64,000 nt of DNA from Halalkalicoccus sp. NIPERK01 (GTDB lineage Archaea > Halobacteriota > Halobacteria > Halobacteriales > Halalkalicoccaceae). The DNA is taken from contig NZ_JASVVV010000004.1 in NCBI RefSeq assembly GCF_030287405.1, positions 282,335 through 346,334 of the forward strand, given 5' to 3'. Made by a program: the position numbers and the translations under genes. The notes beneath the pieces are model-generated. The model searched no databases and had not been told where the DNA came from. It saw only the letters and a list, made by a program, of their open reading frames with translations. Below are positions 38,513-47,604 of this stretch, in pieces; the first letter of the stretch is position 1, and every line of letters begins with the position of its first letter.

Positions 38513-39092
38513 ATTCGTCTTCGACGTCGAGTCGCGTCACCCACTCTTCGAGGCGGGGCACACTAAGACTTTCCTCGAAAAGCGTGTAGAGGTGGACTGC
38601 ATCCTCGACGTCCTTCTGCGCGCCGAGGTGGAGTTTGTACGCGATCTGGAGCTCTAAGGGACCTATCGGAATCGTCTCGCCACCGATTTGGGCCGTGATA
38701 GCGTTTTCGAGGGACGCGCGGTCGAACTCGTCGCGCGCGAACTTGACTTCGAGGTGCGGTGTGACCTGATCCGTTGGCCCGACCCAGATGTTATCTCCGT
38801 TGTCGAGCATCTCGTACATCGAAGAGAGCGGCATTGCCGGCCCCCAGAACCCCTCCTCGTCAAGCGTCTCCGCGAGTTCGTCTGCAGTCTCCTCGTCGAT
38901 CCGTTCGATGAGAACGTCAACGTCTTCGGTGGATCGTGCCCGACCAGCGAGTATGGAGACGTATCCCGCGATGTAGACGTGCGCGATGTCAAACTGACCG
39001 AGAATCTCGGAGAACCCGATCGCCAACTCGTCGAGCTGATTCGGTTCACGCTCGACGACGAGTGTTCTGTTCCGCAACTCGATACCGCCCAT
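38490..39092 (-). CDS. Nucleotidyltransferase-fold protein (AbiEii/DUF6036-like)
   Basis: 200 residues from the ATG at 39092 (MGGIELRNRTLVVERE). The block HVYIAGYVSILAGRARSTED followed by VDVLIE has the nucleotidyltransferase pattern: small residues, a loop, then Asp-x-Asp. The later LELQIAYKLHLGAQKD and EDAVHLYTLF match the lysine/aspartate segment of AbiEii-type enzymes. The usual GG/GS of the fold is degenerate (AGYVS), so activity is not certain. It lies just beyond tRNA-Cys, convergent with it, and is translationally coupled to a small protein. Confidence 0.7.
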   Translation of the reverse strand: MGGIELRNRTLVVEREPNQLDELAIGFSEILGQFDIAHVYIAGYVSILAGRARSTEDVDVLIERIDEETADELAETLDEEGFWGPAMPLSSMYEMLDNGDNIWVGPTDQVTPHLEVKFARDEFDRASLENAITAQIGGETIPIGPLELQIAYKLHLGAQKDVEDAVHLYTLFEESLSVPRLEEWVTRLDVEDEYERLKRA

Positions 39093-39139
39093 AGAGCTTC
39101 GTTTGCAGGTGGGCGCATAAATCGTTGGGAATCCAGGGT

Positions 39140-39400
39140 TCACCAAAACTGACCCTGATTCCGGTAGTGGGCTCCTCGCTCCAGGAATCGTTCGGTACAG
39201 TGTGAGCGAATCTTTTCCCAGTTGGGATACTTGACCGTCATCGTCGCTCTTCGAGGTCGTCGATCGCACGGTAGAACTGCTCGCTGTTGGCTGGGTGCTC
39301 CGACATCGCCTGTTCTTCCAGCACGCTCCTTGAGTGACGAGCGAATCCGAGAAGGGTTCGCCGCGATGACGACGTTCGAAACGTTCGGAGCCCCGGTGGT
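39140..39400 (-). pseudogene. Remnants of two coupled genes, one SWIM-zinc-finger-like
   Basis: The 361-base gap 39093-39453 holds broken coding traces on the minus strand. A frame ending EQFYRAIDDLEERR stops at 39238-39240 and overlaps (ATGA) an ATG at 39241, whose product MTVKYPNWEKIRSHCTER continues to GAHYRNQGQFW and stops after 33 residues. The second looks like the first helices of haloarchaeal SWIM zinc-finger proteins (pattern CT-x-R-x-x-ERG-x-x-Y). Upstream, a different frame reads NVVIAANPSRIRSSLKER, suggesting a frameshift in the first gene. Neither gene is complete; identities are tentative. Confidence 0.4.
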
Positions 39401-39453
39401 TTCCGGGTCCCGATGACGGGTATAGCTCGAACGACCGTGTATACCCTTCCGTC

Positions 39454-39876
39454 CTACGATGGGAGGACGAGCACCGGACGGTCGGTCTCGGTGATGAGCG
39501 AGTAGGCGGTGTCCCCGGTCAGGAGATTCGCCCAGCGACTCGACTCGCGCGGTACGAAGACGATGACGCTCGCGGCCTCGTCGTCCGCCCCGTCGAGGAT
39601 CGTCTCGGTCACGTCCGTCCCGTAGAGGATGCGGTGTTCGACGTCGACGCCGGTCCCGCGGCAGTGTTCGTCCACGACCGCGAAGATCGCCTCGGCGTTC
39701 TCCTCTCGCTGTTCGACCGGGGCTTTGTCGATCCCGCCGCCGGCCTTCTCGACGACGTGGACCGCGACGATCGTCCCGATCTCGTCGGCCCGCTCGAACA
39801 GTCGCCGACAGGTCGTCGCCGCGTCCTTCTCGCTCGCGACCGGAAGCAACACGCGATCGAACAGCCGATCAGCCAT
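39454..39876 (-). CDS. Universal stress protein (UspA) family
   Basis: 140 residues. It starts with the Usp strand FDRVLLPVASEKDA and ends with TGDTAYSLITETDRPVLVLP, the usual C-terminal block, but the ATP-binding glycine-rich loop is replaced by FVPRESSRWANLLTG, which keeps only part of the G-x2-G-x9-G(S/T) pattern. The function is presumably stress-related and cannot be fixed. It is divergent from the small membrane gene at 40004. Confidence 0.85.
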   Translation of the reverse strand: MADRLFDRVLLPVASEKDAATTCRRLFERADEIGTIVAVHVVEKAGGGIDKAPVEQREENAEAIFAVVDEHCRGTGVDVEHRILYGTDVTETILDGADDEAASVIVFVPRESSRWANLLTGDTAYSLITETDRPVLVLPS

Positions 39877-40003
39877 GACGCTCCTCCGGATGATGATCCG
39901 ATTCGTGGGACGATCTCATGGTCGGAGTTCGGCCGCAGCGCTCTTAATAGGTCGGGCGCGAGGAAAAGTAACTTCTATAGCCCCGGGACGACACCCCTGG
40001 GGT

Positions 40004-40183
40004 ATGCAACGACGCGCTGCCGCGACCTACGCGGCGTTCTTCGCGCTGATCGCCCTCGCCGCGTGGGCGGCCGGCTCGTTCGGACTCGTTTCGAACCAGA
40101 CGGGCCTGCGGTGGATCTCCGTCCTCAGTGGCATCACCGTCTTCCTGCTCGTTGCGCTCTCGTATCTCCCGGTCAGGGGCTGA
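40004..40183 (+). CDS. Small two-helix membrane protein
   Basis: 59 residues with two membrane segments (AATYAAFFALIALAAWAAG and WISVLSGITVFLLVALSYL) joined by a short loop. No family with known function is recognised. It is divergent from UspA with a 127-base shared upstream region containing ACTTCTATAG, a likely promoter about 30 bases before the ATG. The 263 bases after it show only a short open tail (ending IIPEVVLEMYP) that may be a gene remnant. Confidence 0.6.
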   Translation: MQRRAAATYAAFFALIALAAWAAGSFGLVSNQTGLRWISVLSGITVFLLVALSYLPVRG

Positions 40184-40446
40184 GTTGTCGCCTGCGAGTG
40201 AAGATACAGGTATCTCTCACGCAACTCACCGGTCGGGTCGAGTCACTCACACAACCCTGACGAACGACGAACTCGATCGGATCATCCCGGAAGTAGTGCT
40301 CGAAATGTACCCCTAATCCAGGCAAAGTAAATCGCAAACTCCACCCTCAAAACGCACCGACGACACCTCTGCTTATACTATCGGTCATACCTGCGCGAAC
40401 CGTTGATGGCACGAACGGGTCCTCCGTGGTCCGAAAACGGATGAAT

Positions 40447-41439
40447 TCAAAACAAAATAGACCGTTCTTCGCGCATATTTTGTACCCCGAGGTAGAGGAT
40501 GATCACGCTCATCAGCAGCGCACCTCCAAGGAGGAGCGTCAAACTAAGCGTATGCAGCAGTTCTATATCGTATGTATGGCTGATAGTTTTGCTGGCCACC
40601 GAGATACTTCCGATCAGTAGCATAGCGCCGAAGGTCGTCCTGAGCTCCGCGTCGTCGAGATGGTCGGTAAGAACGGAACCGATACGAGTTCCGACCGTAC
40701 TGCCGACGAGCAACGGAACCAACATGGCGAAATGAATCGCTCCCTGCTGGCCGTAGACGAATGCCCCGTACGCACTGGAGATAGTAATCTGAAAGATGTC
40801 CGTACCGACGGCGACGGCTCCCGGCATCGCCAAGCCGTACATGAGCGCGGGGACCATCAAGAATCCGCCACCGACCCCGAGGAATCCGGACAGACTTCCG
40901 ACTACCAACGCGATCGGAAGCACCACCCAAACGGAGAGGGTAACGTCATTGTGAAAGGTGACCGTTGGCGGGATGGTGACTCGTTCGAGGTGGGCGGAGA
41001 GAGACGACGGGTTCTCGATAGAACTCTCGTCTTCGATCGCGGGGTGTCGTCCGTCGCGGATGACGAACACACCGATTGACGCGAGGAGGACGACGTAAAG
41101 GAGACTGACAACGAGATCCGCGAGTCCGACGTCCGCCAGCAGCAGTAATGCCCGTTTCCCGATCTCGATGCCGACCGTCGTTCCGAGAATCAGCAGGAAA
41201 CCGAGTCGATAATCGATATGCTCGAGGCCGCGATGCGTAATCGTCGCAGTGAGTGATGTCCAGAAGACGAACGCGAGCCCTGTTCCGACAGCAGTAGGGG
41301 CAGAATGTCCGAGAACGAGAAGCGCAGGGGTAACGAAGAAACTCCCACCCATCCCGAAGAACCCGAAGAGGATACCGACAGTCAGTCCAAACACGACAAA
41401 TAGGACGATGAGTGGAATACCCGCTTCGAAAGGGCTCAT
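40447..41439 (-). CDS. TSUP family membrane transporter (TauE/SafE)
   Basis: 330 residues with about eight membrane segments in two halves. The family blocks GFFGMGGSFFVTPALL in the first half and GFLGVGGGFLMVPALMYG in the second are clear, each a G-x-G-G-G type repeat. Members export sulfite, sulfoacetate or other small organosulfur anions. GC is clearly lower than in the housekeeping genes. It is followed, on the same strand, by nothing closer than the remnants; upstream lies the antiporter gene (101-base gap), so the two may be co-transcribed. Confidence 0.88.
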   Translation of the reverse strand: MSPFEAGIPLIVLFVVFGLTVGILFGFFGMGGSFFVTPALLVLGHSAPTAVGTGLAFVFWTSLTATITHRGLEHIDYRLGFLLILGTTVGIEIGKRALLLLADVGLADLVVSLLYVVLLASIGVFVIRDGRHPAIEDESSIENPSSLSAHLERVTIPPTVTFHNDVTLSVWVVLPIALVVGSLSGFLGVGGGFLMVPALMYGLAMPGAVAVGTDIFQITISSAYGAFVYGQQGAIHFAMLVPLLVGSTVGTRIGSVLTDHLDDAELRTTFGAMLLIGSISVASKTISHTYDIELLHTLSLTLLLGGALLMSVIILYLGVQNMREERSILF

Positions 41440-41540
41440 ACACTACTCTACGGTTGCGATCGCTACAGTTGTTACTCTCACCATTCGTCCGCAATTGTGG
41501 AGTGATCTCACTCCCACAAACCCCGGTAATTCGAGCGTTT

Positions 41541-43646
41541 TTATTCCATCGACAAATGTGGCTGCTCGTCGGTACCCCCACCGACCGGCGGATAGATTAC
41601 GACGAAGTCGCCCGGCGTGAGTGTCGAGACCCGTTCGGTCAGTTCCTGGAGTTCCGGTCGCCAACCGATGGTGTTTCGGCGAGCGCTCGCACACATCACG
41701 AGATCCCCCGCCGTCACGTCTTCGGAAAGAACCCGAATCAATCGGTCCCAGTCGTCGATGTATTCTCTCTCGATAGGCGTGTTCGATTCGAGTTCTTCGA
41801 ACAACGGCTCGTAACGAACCTCGGATTCCTCGACGACGAGTGCTCGTATCGGCGCTCCGGTACCCGCTGCAATCCGTTCGACCGTCTGTCCGACCGCGTA
41901 GAAGTTCGGATCGTGTGACAGCTCGGGTGGGAGCACGACGACGATTCGGGAGACGGTGTTGAGCGGTTCCCGGATCCGGGAGACGAGAACGAGTTGGTCA
42001 GTCCATGCGAGAACCTGCCGCGTAGTCCGACTGAAGAGAGGTTGTCTGTAGAGCCGCATCCCGTCCCAATCGAGAAGGATCGTCGTGATCCGGTTTTCGA
42101 CGGCTGCGCGAGTGATCCCGGAGGCGATGTTGTGATCGACGCGCGTGTGAAACGATACCGGTACCTCTGCGCCGGCAGCGTACTCTTCCGTGTGTGCGAT
42201 CGCTGCATCGGCGGTCGCAACCTTTTGCTCCGTTTTCGGTCCCGGGTGGACGACCGCCAGCGTGTGTAACGGTTCGGTGGATCGTTCCTCCCGGATAGAT
42301 AACGCTAGATCGAGCAGCGATTCGTGATACCTCATCAGCTCCTCGTGGTGCTCGGGGACCGGAGTAAACAGAATGAGGATCCGTTGGCGAACGTCGGCCG
42401 GCTCGCGTTTCCCTCGCCGCTCTTTCGTCACGACTGCTCGACCGTATTTCTCGACCACGATCGGACTGACCAGACTCACGACGAGGATCATCGACACCGC
42501 GCCGTTGATCATATCCGTATCGAATCCGGGAATACCTGCCTCGAACGCGATGAGCACGATCGCCAACGCTTCGGCCTGTCCGACCGATAGCCCGAACATG
42601 CTTCCGATCTGGTCGAGATCGTACGCGTACAGCAAGCCGGTAAGCCAGGACGCGACGAACTTCGTGACGAGTGTGAGGCCGATCAACGCCCCGGCGAGCA
42701 GCAGCGACTCGTGGCCCCCAACGATCAAGGTCACATCGACGAGCAATCCTATCGAGAGGAGAAAGAACGGGATGAACAGCGCGTTGCCGACGAACTGGAC
42801 GCGATTCATCAACGGCCCTCGATCGGGGATGAGCCGGTTGAGCGCCAATCCCGCCACGAGCGCTCCGATAATCGGTTCGGCTCCGACTACTTCGGCGAAA
42901 ACCGCTGAACCGAAGAGGGCAGCCATGACGAACAGGAACTCGAAGTAACTCTCTTCGGCGAGGCTCCGAAAGAACCGGCGACCGAGCCACGGAACGAGAT
43001 ACCAGATCCCGGTGAAGAGCAGCGTGAGGCCGAGCCCGAGTTCCACCCAAAACAGCCAATCGAGGGGAGCTTCCGCCGAAGCGACGACGATGACGAGAAC
43101 GAGCAGTGCGAGTACGTTCGTGAGCACGGTGCCGCCGATGGTCGCCGTGACGGCGTCATCGCCGACGATCCCGAGTTGACGGGCGACGGGATATGCGAGC
43201 AGCGTATGCGAGGCGAAGATAGCCGCGAACAATAACGCCGTCGACAACGAGAATCCGAACGCCCACATCCCGAAAACGGTACCGACTCCCTGAGGAATGA
43301 GGAACGCGAGAACGCCGAAGACGATGCTCTGGTCGATGTTGTCAAAAAACCTGTTGAGGTCGATCTCGACGCCGGCGAGAAACATCAGATAGATCAGTCC
43401 GACCTCCCCGAGGAGAACGATCGCATCCCCTCGCTCGATCATACCGGCTGCGTTCGGACCGATCGCGGCCCCAGTGAGGATGATTCCGATAATACCGGGC
43501 AACCGATGGCGTTCCAAGAGGAGTGGTGCGACGAGAAAGATGACCATCGCCAACGCGAAGATCGTTACCGGATCGTCAACAGGAATGGTTTGAAAAAGTG
43601 CCACTAGGGGTTCACCGTCGATTAAAACGTCATACCACTGCTTCAC
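41541..43646 (-). CDS. CPA2-type cation/proton antiporter with Usp-like C-terminal domains
   Basis: 701 residues from a GTG start. The first about 400 residues form a Na+(K+)/H+ exchanger of the KefB/NapA group with some 12 membrane segments: HRLPGIIGIILTGAAIGPNA, LFLAGVEIDLNR-like FLAGVEIDLNRF, and EVVGAEPIIGALVAGLALNR. The soluble tail of about 290 residues has two Usp-like halves (RQRILILFTPVPEHHEEL; VSRIVVVLPPELSHDPNF). It should move K+ or Na+ against protons at the membrane, with the tail as a regulatory unit. It lies next to the K+ channel gene, suggesting a shared task in ion balance. Confidence 0.88.
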   Translation of the reverse strand: MKQWYDVLIDGEPLVALFQTIPVDDPVTIFALAMVIFLVAPLLLERHRLPGIIGIILTGAAIGPNAAGMIERGDAIVLLGEVGLIYLMFLAGVEIDLNRFFDNIDQSIVFGVLAFLIPQGVGTVFGMWAFGFSLSTALLFAAIFASHTLLAYPVARQLGIVGDDAVTATIGGTVLTNVLALLVLVIVVASAEAPLDWLFWVELGLGLTLLFTGIWYLVPWLGRRFFRSLAEESYFEFLFVMAALFGSAVFAEVVGAEPIIGALVAGLALNRLIPDRGPLMNRVQFVGNALFIPFFLLSIGLLVDVTLIVGGHESLLLAGALIGLTLVTKFVASWLTGLLYAYDLDQIGSMFGLSVGQAEALAIVLIAFEAGIPGFDTDMINGAVSMILVVSLVSPIVVEKYGRAVVTKERRGKREPADVRQRILILFTPVPEHHEELMRYHESLLDLALSIREERSTEPLHTLAVVHPGPKTEQKVATADAAIAHTEEYAAGAEVPVSFHTRVDHNIASGITRAAVENRITTILLDWDGMRLYRQPLFSRTTRQVLAWTDQLVLVSRIREPLNTVSRIVVVLPPELSHDPNFYAVGQTVERIAAGTGAPIRALVVEESEVRYEPLFEELESNTPIEREYIDDWDRLIRVLSEDVTAGDLVMCASARRNTIGWRPELQELTERVSTLTPGDFVVIYPPVGGGTDEQPHLSME

Positions 43647-43766
43647 CTATCCTCTCTCCGATCGTTTTCAGCGGAATCTCTGTGTAACAAATCGATGAGA
43701 GTCGGATTCTACGGCGAAATAGAGGACTGTTTATCAGACTTCCCGAATTGATAGCGGCTGGACGAA

Positions 43767-45118
43767 TCACTCTCTTACGTAGATGAGAAGATCGTTTTGC
43801 TGGAGTTCGAAATCGGGATCGGGTGCGAGGTACAACTCCTCATTTCGAGTGACACCGATGATACGGTCGATGTCGAGCGCTGCGCGTTCTACGTCCGGGT
43901 CTCTCAGACGGGTGAACAGGATATCACCGTCGGTACCGCTAACGGGCTCGTCGAGGACGGCAGCAGCGACCATCTGTCCGGAGATATCCGATAGCTCGAG
44001 TACGTAGTCAGCGCCTGCTCGCTCGACTCGTTCGACTGCTTCGCTCTCCGTCACTCGCACGAAAATATCGACTGTAGCATTCACCTCGCGGGCGAGTAGC
44101 GTTGCGTACAGTGCTTGTCTGTCTTTCGGAAGCGAAATGATGACTGCGTCTGCATTCTCTACGCCCGCCTCTTGGAGCGTCTTCGTAGTGGTTGCGTCGC
44201 CGACGACGTCCACGTGTTCGTCCTCGTGGATGTCCACGACGGTCGGATCCGCACCCCAGGTTTCCAACGCCGACCGAACAGTACTGCCGACCGTTCCGTG
44301 ACCGAGGATGATGATTCGATCGGACGGGATTCCCGCGCTCATCGCGTAGTGCGTGGCGAGCGCTTGCCCGATGACCTGTCGTGGCTGTACGACGTACTCG
44401 ACGCCGGCCGAGTGCAGATACTGTCGGAGTGTCGAATCCTCGAGCGTTGCGGTTATCGGGACCGTCGGAGCCACGTCGCGGACGGCGAGCGCAGCGTTCA
44501 GCGTCAACTGATCGTCGCCAGCGACGACCGCTGCCTGTGCCTTCTCGACCGAGGCTTTCCGGAGGTCAGATTCGGATTCTGGGTCTCCGTGTAACACGGT
44601 GTGTCCGAGGTCGCGGAGTTCTGCTGCGCGATCTTGGTCTGTTTCGATGATCACGTAGGGGTGTTGATGAGCGTGTGACTCGATTTCGGTGATGAACGTG
44701 TGGACGAGCGGCGTGTGTCCGGAGATTACGACGTGATTTTCGAGTGGCTCGACGGTATCGAACCGTCGTTGCTGGATGAATTGACTAAACCAGGGCACGA
44801 CGAATAGTGGCAGGAGGAGAAAGAGGAGCAGGTGCCGGTGAATTGCATCAGAATCGTGAACAGGTTCATGATCGTCGTTTCCCACGGTGCGTCTTGCCCG
44901 TATCCCGTGGTCGTTAACGACTGGACGACTGTCTGGAGGGCGCCAGCGAGAGAGAGGTTGCGGTCCTCGTATACGGCCATACCGTACCAGTAAAAGGCCG
45001 TGTAGACGCTCATGATGACGGCCACGACGATGACATACACTGCGATGCGATAGCCGATGCTCAGCCGCGTTAACCGACGTGTCGTCTCCGTTGGCCAGCG
45101 ATCGGGTCTCATCCCCAT
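43767..45118 (-). pseudogene. K+ channel with TrkA-type RCK domains, split by a frameshift
   Basis: Two frames make up one gene. The 5' part (from 45118 or 45112) encodes two membrane helices around the K+ selectivity filter TTTGYGQD and continues to TILMQFTG; the 3' part, in another frame, encodes FLLLPLFVVPWFSQFIQQR and then two TrkA-N/RCK units (VVISGHTPLVHTF and IIILGHGTVGSTV, each with NAD-type Gly motifs) plus a TrkA-C domain. The switch lies at about 44830-44834, where a single missing base after ACCGGCACC would restore one roughly 450-residue channel. It could be a genuine null mutation, a sequencing error or, less likely, programmed frameshifting. Confidence 0.8.
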
Positions 45119-45189
45119 TTACCTATTCTCGCCATAACCGAAGACTGCTGGGTCTTCCATCAAGGTGGGTGCTACTCGGTTCCCTTCTC

Positions 45190-45440
45190 AGTCCTCGGGA
45201 TTGAAACCGAGAACGACACACCGGCGAAACCCGAGACTCCCGAGAAATGCGTCGGTATCGACGTAGGGATCTTTCCTACACTCACGATTCGGACGGATTC
45301 TCGGTCGGGTCATTTGATCTTTCCGAGGGACTCGAGCGCTTGGAGCGAGAACAACGGAATCTCTCGGGGAAAGATCATGGGCCGAACAACTACGAGCGCC
45401 AACGGCGACGAGTGGCGAAGTGCCACGCCGACCTGAAATG
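45190..45440 (+). pseudogene. Decayed IS200/IS605-family TnpB fragment
   Basis: The stretch first reads AKPETPEKCVGIDVGIF in one frame, then, after a one-base slip near 45270, YTHDSDGFSVGSFDLSEGL and LEREQRNLSGKDHGPNNYER to KCHADLK in another. This is the middle of TnpB, containing the GIDVG strand with the first RuvC aspartate. Likeness ends after about residue HADLK. No start, no 3' half and no transposon ends are left, so it is dead. It sits about 90 bases from tRNA-Lys. The rest of the gap 45119-45528 shows nothing else. Confidence 0.7.
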
Positions 45441-45528
45441 GACGGCGAATTCGCTCGCAGAACGCACGCAATTTCGACTCGACGCTTGCTGGCGAGCACT
45501 CCGTACTCCGTTACGCTAGCGCAGAAAG

Positions 45529-45602
45529 CGGGCCGGGCGCGATTTGAACACGCGACCGTCTGATTAAGAGTCAGACGCTCTGCCGGACTGAGCTACCGGC
45601 CC
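45529..45602 (-). tRNA. tRNA-Lys (anticodon CUU)
   Basis: 74 nt on the minus strand. Acceptor GGGCCGG pairs with CCGGCCC, discriminator G; the anticodon arm TCTGA-CTCTTAA-TCAGA gives CUU; the T arm GCGTG-TTCAAAT-CGCGC has one weak pair. CCA is not encoded. It is divergent from the M20 peptidase gene. Confidence 0.96.
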
Positions 45603-45685
45603 TCACGAGGGAGTCGCCGGCCCACGGACATAAGCGTTCAGGATTCGACCCGAACCCCTAAGCCCGCGCTCGACGATCCACGCCC

Positions 45686-46921
45686 ATGACCGCCGATGCG
45701 GACCGACGGGCCTTCGTCGAACGCCTCCTCTCGTTCGACACGACCGGCGGGGACGAAGCCCCCGCACAGGGCTGGCTCGAGGGGCGACTCTCCGATTTCG
45801 GCTTCGAGACGTATCGCTGGGAGGCGGATCCGAAGCGCCTCGCAGCCCACCCCTCGTTTCCCGACGACCCCGAGGCGATCGAGACGGCGGGCCGGCCCAA
45901 CGTCGCGGGCGTCCTCGAACTCGGCTCCGGCGAGGGTCCGACCCTGCTCCTCAACGGCCACGTCGACGTGGTCCCCGCGGAGGCCGAGGGGTGGTCGTCC
46001 GATCCGTTCGACCCGACGTGGAACGGCGAGGAACTGACCGCCCGCGGCGCGGCGGACATGAAGTCCGGATTGGCCGCCTGCGTCTTCGCCGCTCGCCGAC
46101 TCTCCGATGCCGGCCTCGACGGGCGCGTGGTCGTCGAGAGCGTCGTCGGCGAGGAGGCGGGCGGGATCGGCGCGGCGAGTTCGGCCCGCGATCCGCCGTA
46201 CCCCGCTCCCGACGCGGCGATCATCGCCGAACCGACCGACCTCACCCCCGTCATCGCCACCGAGGGGACGCTGATGAAGCGACTCACGCTCACGGGGCGG
46301 TCGGCCCACGCGGCGACGCCGTGGCACGGCGAGGACGTCCTCCCGCACTTCGAGCGGATCCGCCGGGCGCTCGCCGACCTCGAAGCCGAGCGCGCCCGCG
46401 AGGTGACACATTCGCTCTACGAGGGCTTCCCCACCCCGTGGCCGATCGTCGCGGGCACCGTCCGCGCGGGGTCGTGGGCCTCGTCGGTCCCCGCACGGCT
46501 CGAAAGCGAGTTCCGCATCGGCGTCGCCCCCGGCGAGAGCGTCGATTCGGTCGAAGACCGGGTCGACGCGCTGCTGGCCGAACTCGTCGCCGACTCCGAA
46601 TGGCTCACGGCTCATCCTCCGGCGTTCGAGCGCTTCTCGGTGCAGTTCGAACCCGCCGAGATCGGTGCTGACGAACCCATCGTCCGTGCCGTTCGGGACG
46701 CGCTCGACTCCGTGGGACGGGATTCGACGGTGCGGGGAGCGACGTACGGGACCGACGCGCGCCACTACATCGAGGCCGGGGTTCCCACCGTCGTCTTCGG
46801 GCCGGGATCGATCCGGCAGGCGCACTTCCCAGACGAGACGATCGACTGGGGGGACGTCTCTACCGGAATCGACCTGCTCGAATCGGCCGGAAAACGGTTT
46901 CTCACTCGAAGTACTCGGTGA
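45686..46921 (+). CDS. M20 family metallopeptidase (ArgE/DapE-like)
   Basis: 411 residues. Metal-site motifs are in place: NGHVDVVP, ARGAADMKSG, GEEAGG with the general base Glu, a downstream AEPTD, and the C-terminal PGSIRQAHFPDE with the last histidine ligand. The dimerisation (lid) domain lies in the middle. Members deacylate acetylornithine or succinyl-diaminopimelate or cut small peptides; haloarchaea have several, so the substrate is open. Its 3' end overlaps the convergent neighbour by 20 bases. Confidence 0.92.
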   Translation: MTADADRRAFVERLLSFDTTGGDEAPAQGWLEGRLSDFGFETYRWEADPKRLAAHPSFPDDPEAIETAGRPNVAGVLELGSGEGPTLLLNGHVDVVPAEAEGWSSDPFDPTWNGEELTARGAADMKSGLAACVFAARRLSDAGLDGRVVVESVVGEEAGGIGAASSARDPPYPAPDAAIIAEPTDLTPVIATEGTLMKRLTLTGRSAHAATPWHGEDVLPHFERIRRALADLEAERAREVTHSLYEGFPTPWPIVAGTVRAGSWASSVPARLESEFRIGVAPGESVDSVEDRVDALLAELVADSEWLTAHPPAFERFSVQFEPAEIGADEPIVRAVRDALDSVGRDSTVRGATYGTDARHYIEAGVPTVVFGPGSIRQAHFPDETIDWGDVSTGIDLLESAGKRFLTRSTR

Positions 46922-47567
46922 GCGCCCGGTCGACGATCTCGCCCGGTAGGACGCCCTCGAAGGCGGCCTCCCGGCGGAGTTCGCGGTAGCTCTCGATCGG
47001 GAGTCGAACCGTGAGTTCGCCGGCGGTGACGCCGTGGGCGGCGAGCGCCTCCTCGGGGGTCGCCCCGTCGTTGATCGCGCTCGCGATCGCCCGGACCTCC
47101 CTGACGGTGAGGTCGTTGTCGACGGTCGCCCACGCGAGCTGGAACCGGGCGTCGCCCGCGACGCGGGCGATGTGTTTCGCCGCCGTCGGCGCGATGTGGC
47201 CCATCGCGACGTGTCGTCTGACCGACTGGGGCAGGTCGTGGACCCGCGCCCACTTGCGGATGAACGCGACCGAGGCCTCGCCGCCGGCGCGCTCGGCGGC
47301 GGCCTTGTACGACCCCTCGCCGCGAACGAGTGCGGCACACGCGGCGGCACCGCGCAGCATGTAGATGTTGTCCTCGCTGCCGGCGGTGTTCTCGGCGAAG
47401 CGCCTGACGGTCTCGGCCGCCGTGGCGAGGCTCTCGGGGTCGTCGGGGTCGAACTGGACCGCCTCGCGGGCGCGCTCGCCGGTGATGGCGGCGTCGCCCC
47501 TGACGACCGGTTTCCCGACCGGCGACTCACGGTCGCTGCGCGGGTCGCCCGGTCGCTCGGTGGTCAT
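46902..47567 (-). CDS. ParB-HTH-like haloarchaeal protein
   Basis: 221 residues from the ATG at 47567 (MTTERPGDP). After a disordered acidic start, residues near 75-155 show IRKWARVHDLPQSVRRHVAMG followed by HIAPTAAKHIARVAGD and LTVREVRAIASAI, the helix pattern of the ParB/KorB HTH region (sites where 'dlp..vr....g.i...ha' recurs). The C-terminal part VRLPIESYRELRREAAFEG resembles a short ribbon-helix-helix segment. There is no N-terminal ParB CTPase motif. A DNA-binding role is inferred; partners are unknown. Confidence 0.65.
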   Translation of the reverse strand: MTTERPGDPRSDRESPVGKPVVRGDAAITGERAREAVQFDPDDPESLATAAETVRRFAENTAGSEDNIYMLRGAAACAALVRGEGSYKAAAERAGGEASVAFIRKWARVHDLPQSVRRHVAMGHIAPTAAKHIARVAGDARFQLAWATVDNDLTVREVRAIASAINDGATPEEALAAHGVTAGELTVRLPIESYRELRREAAFEGVLPGEIVDRALTEYFE

Positions 47568-47604
47568 GGCTGTCCCATTAGGCCCGATACGCAAAACGTC
47601 GTCG

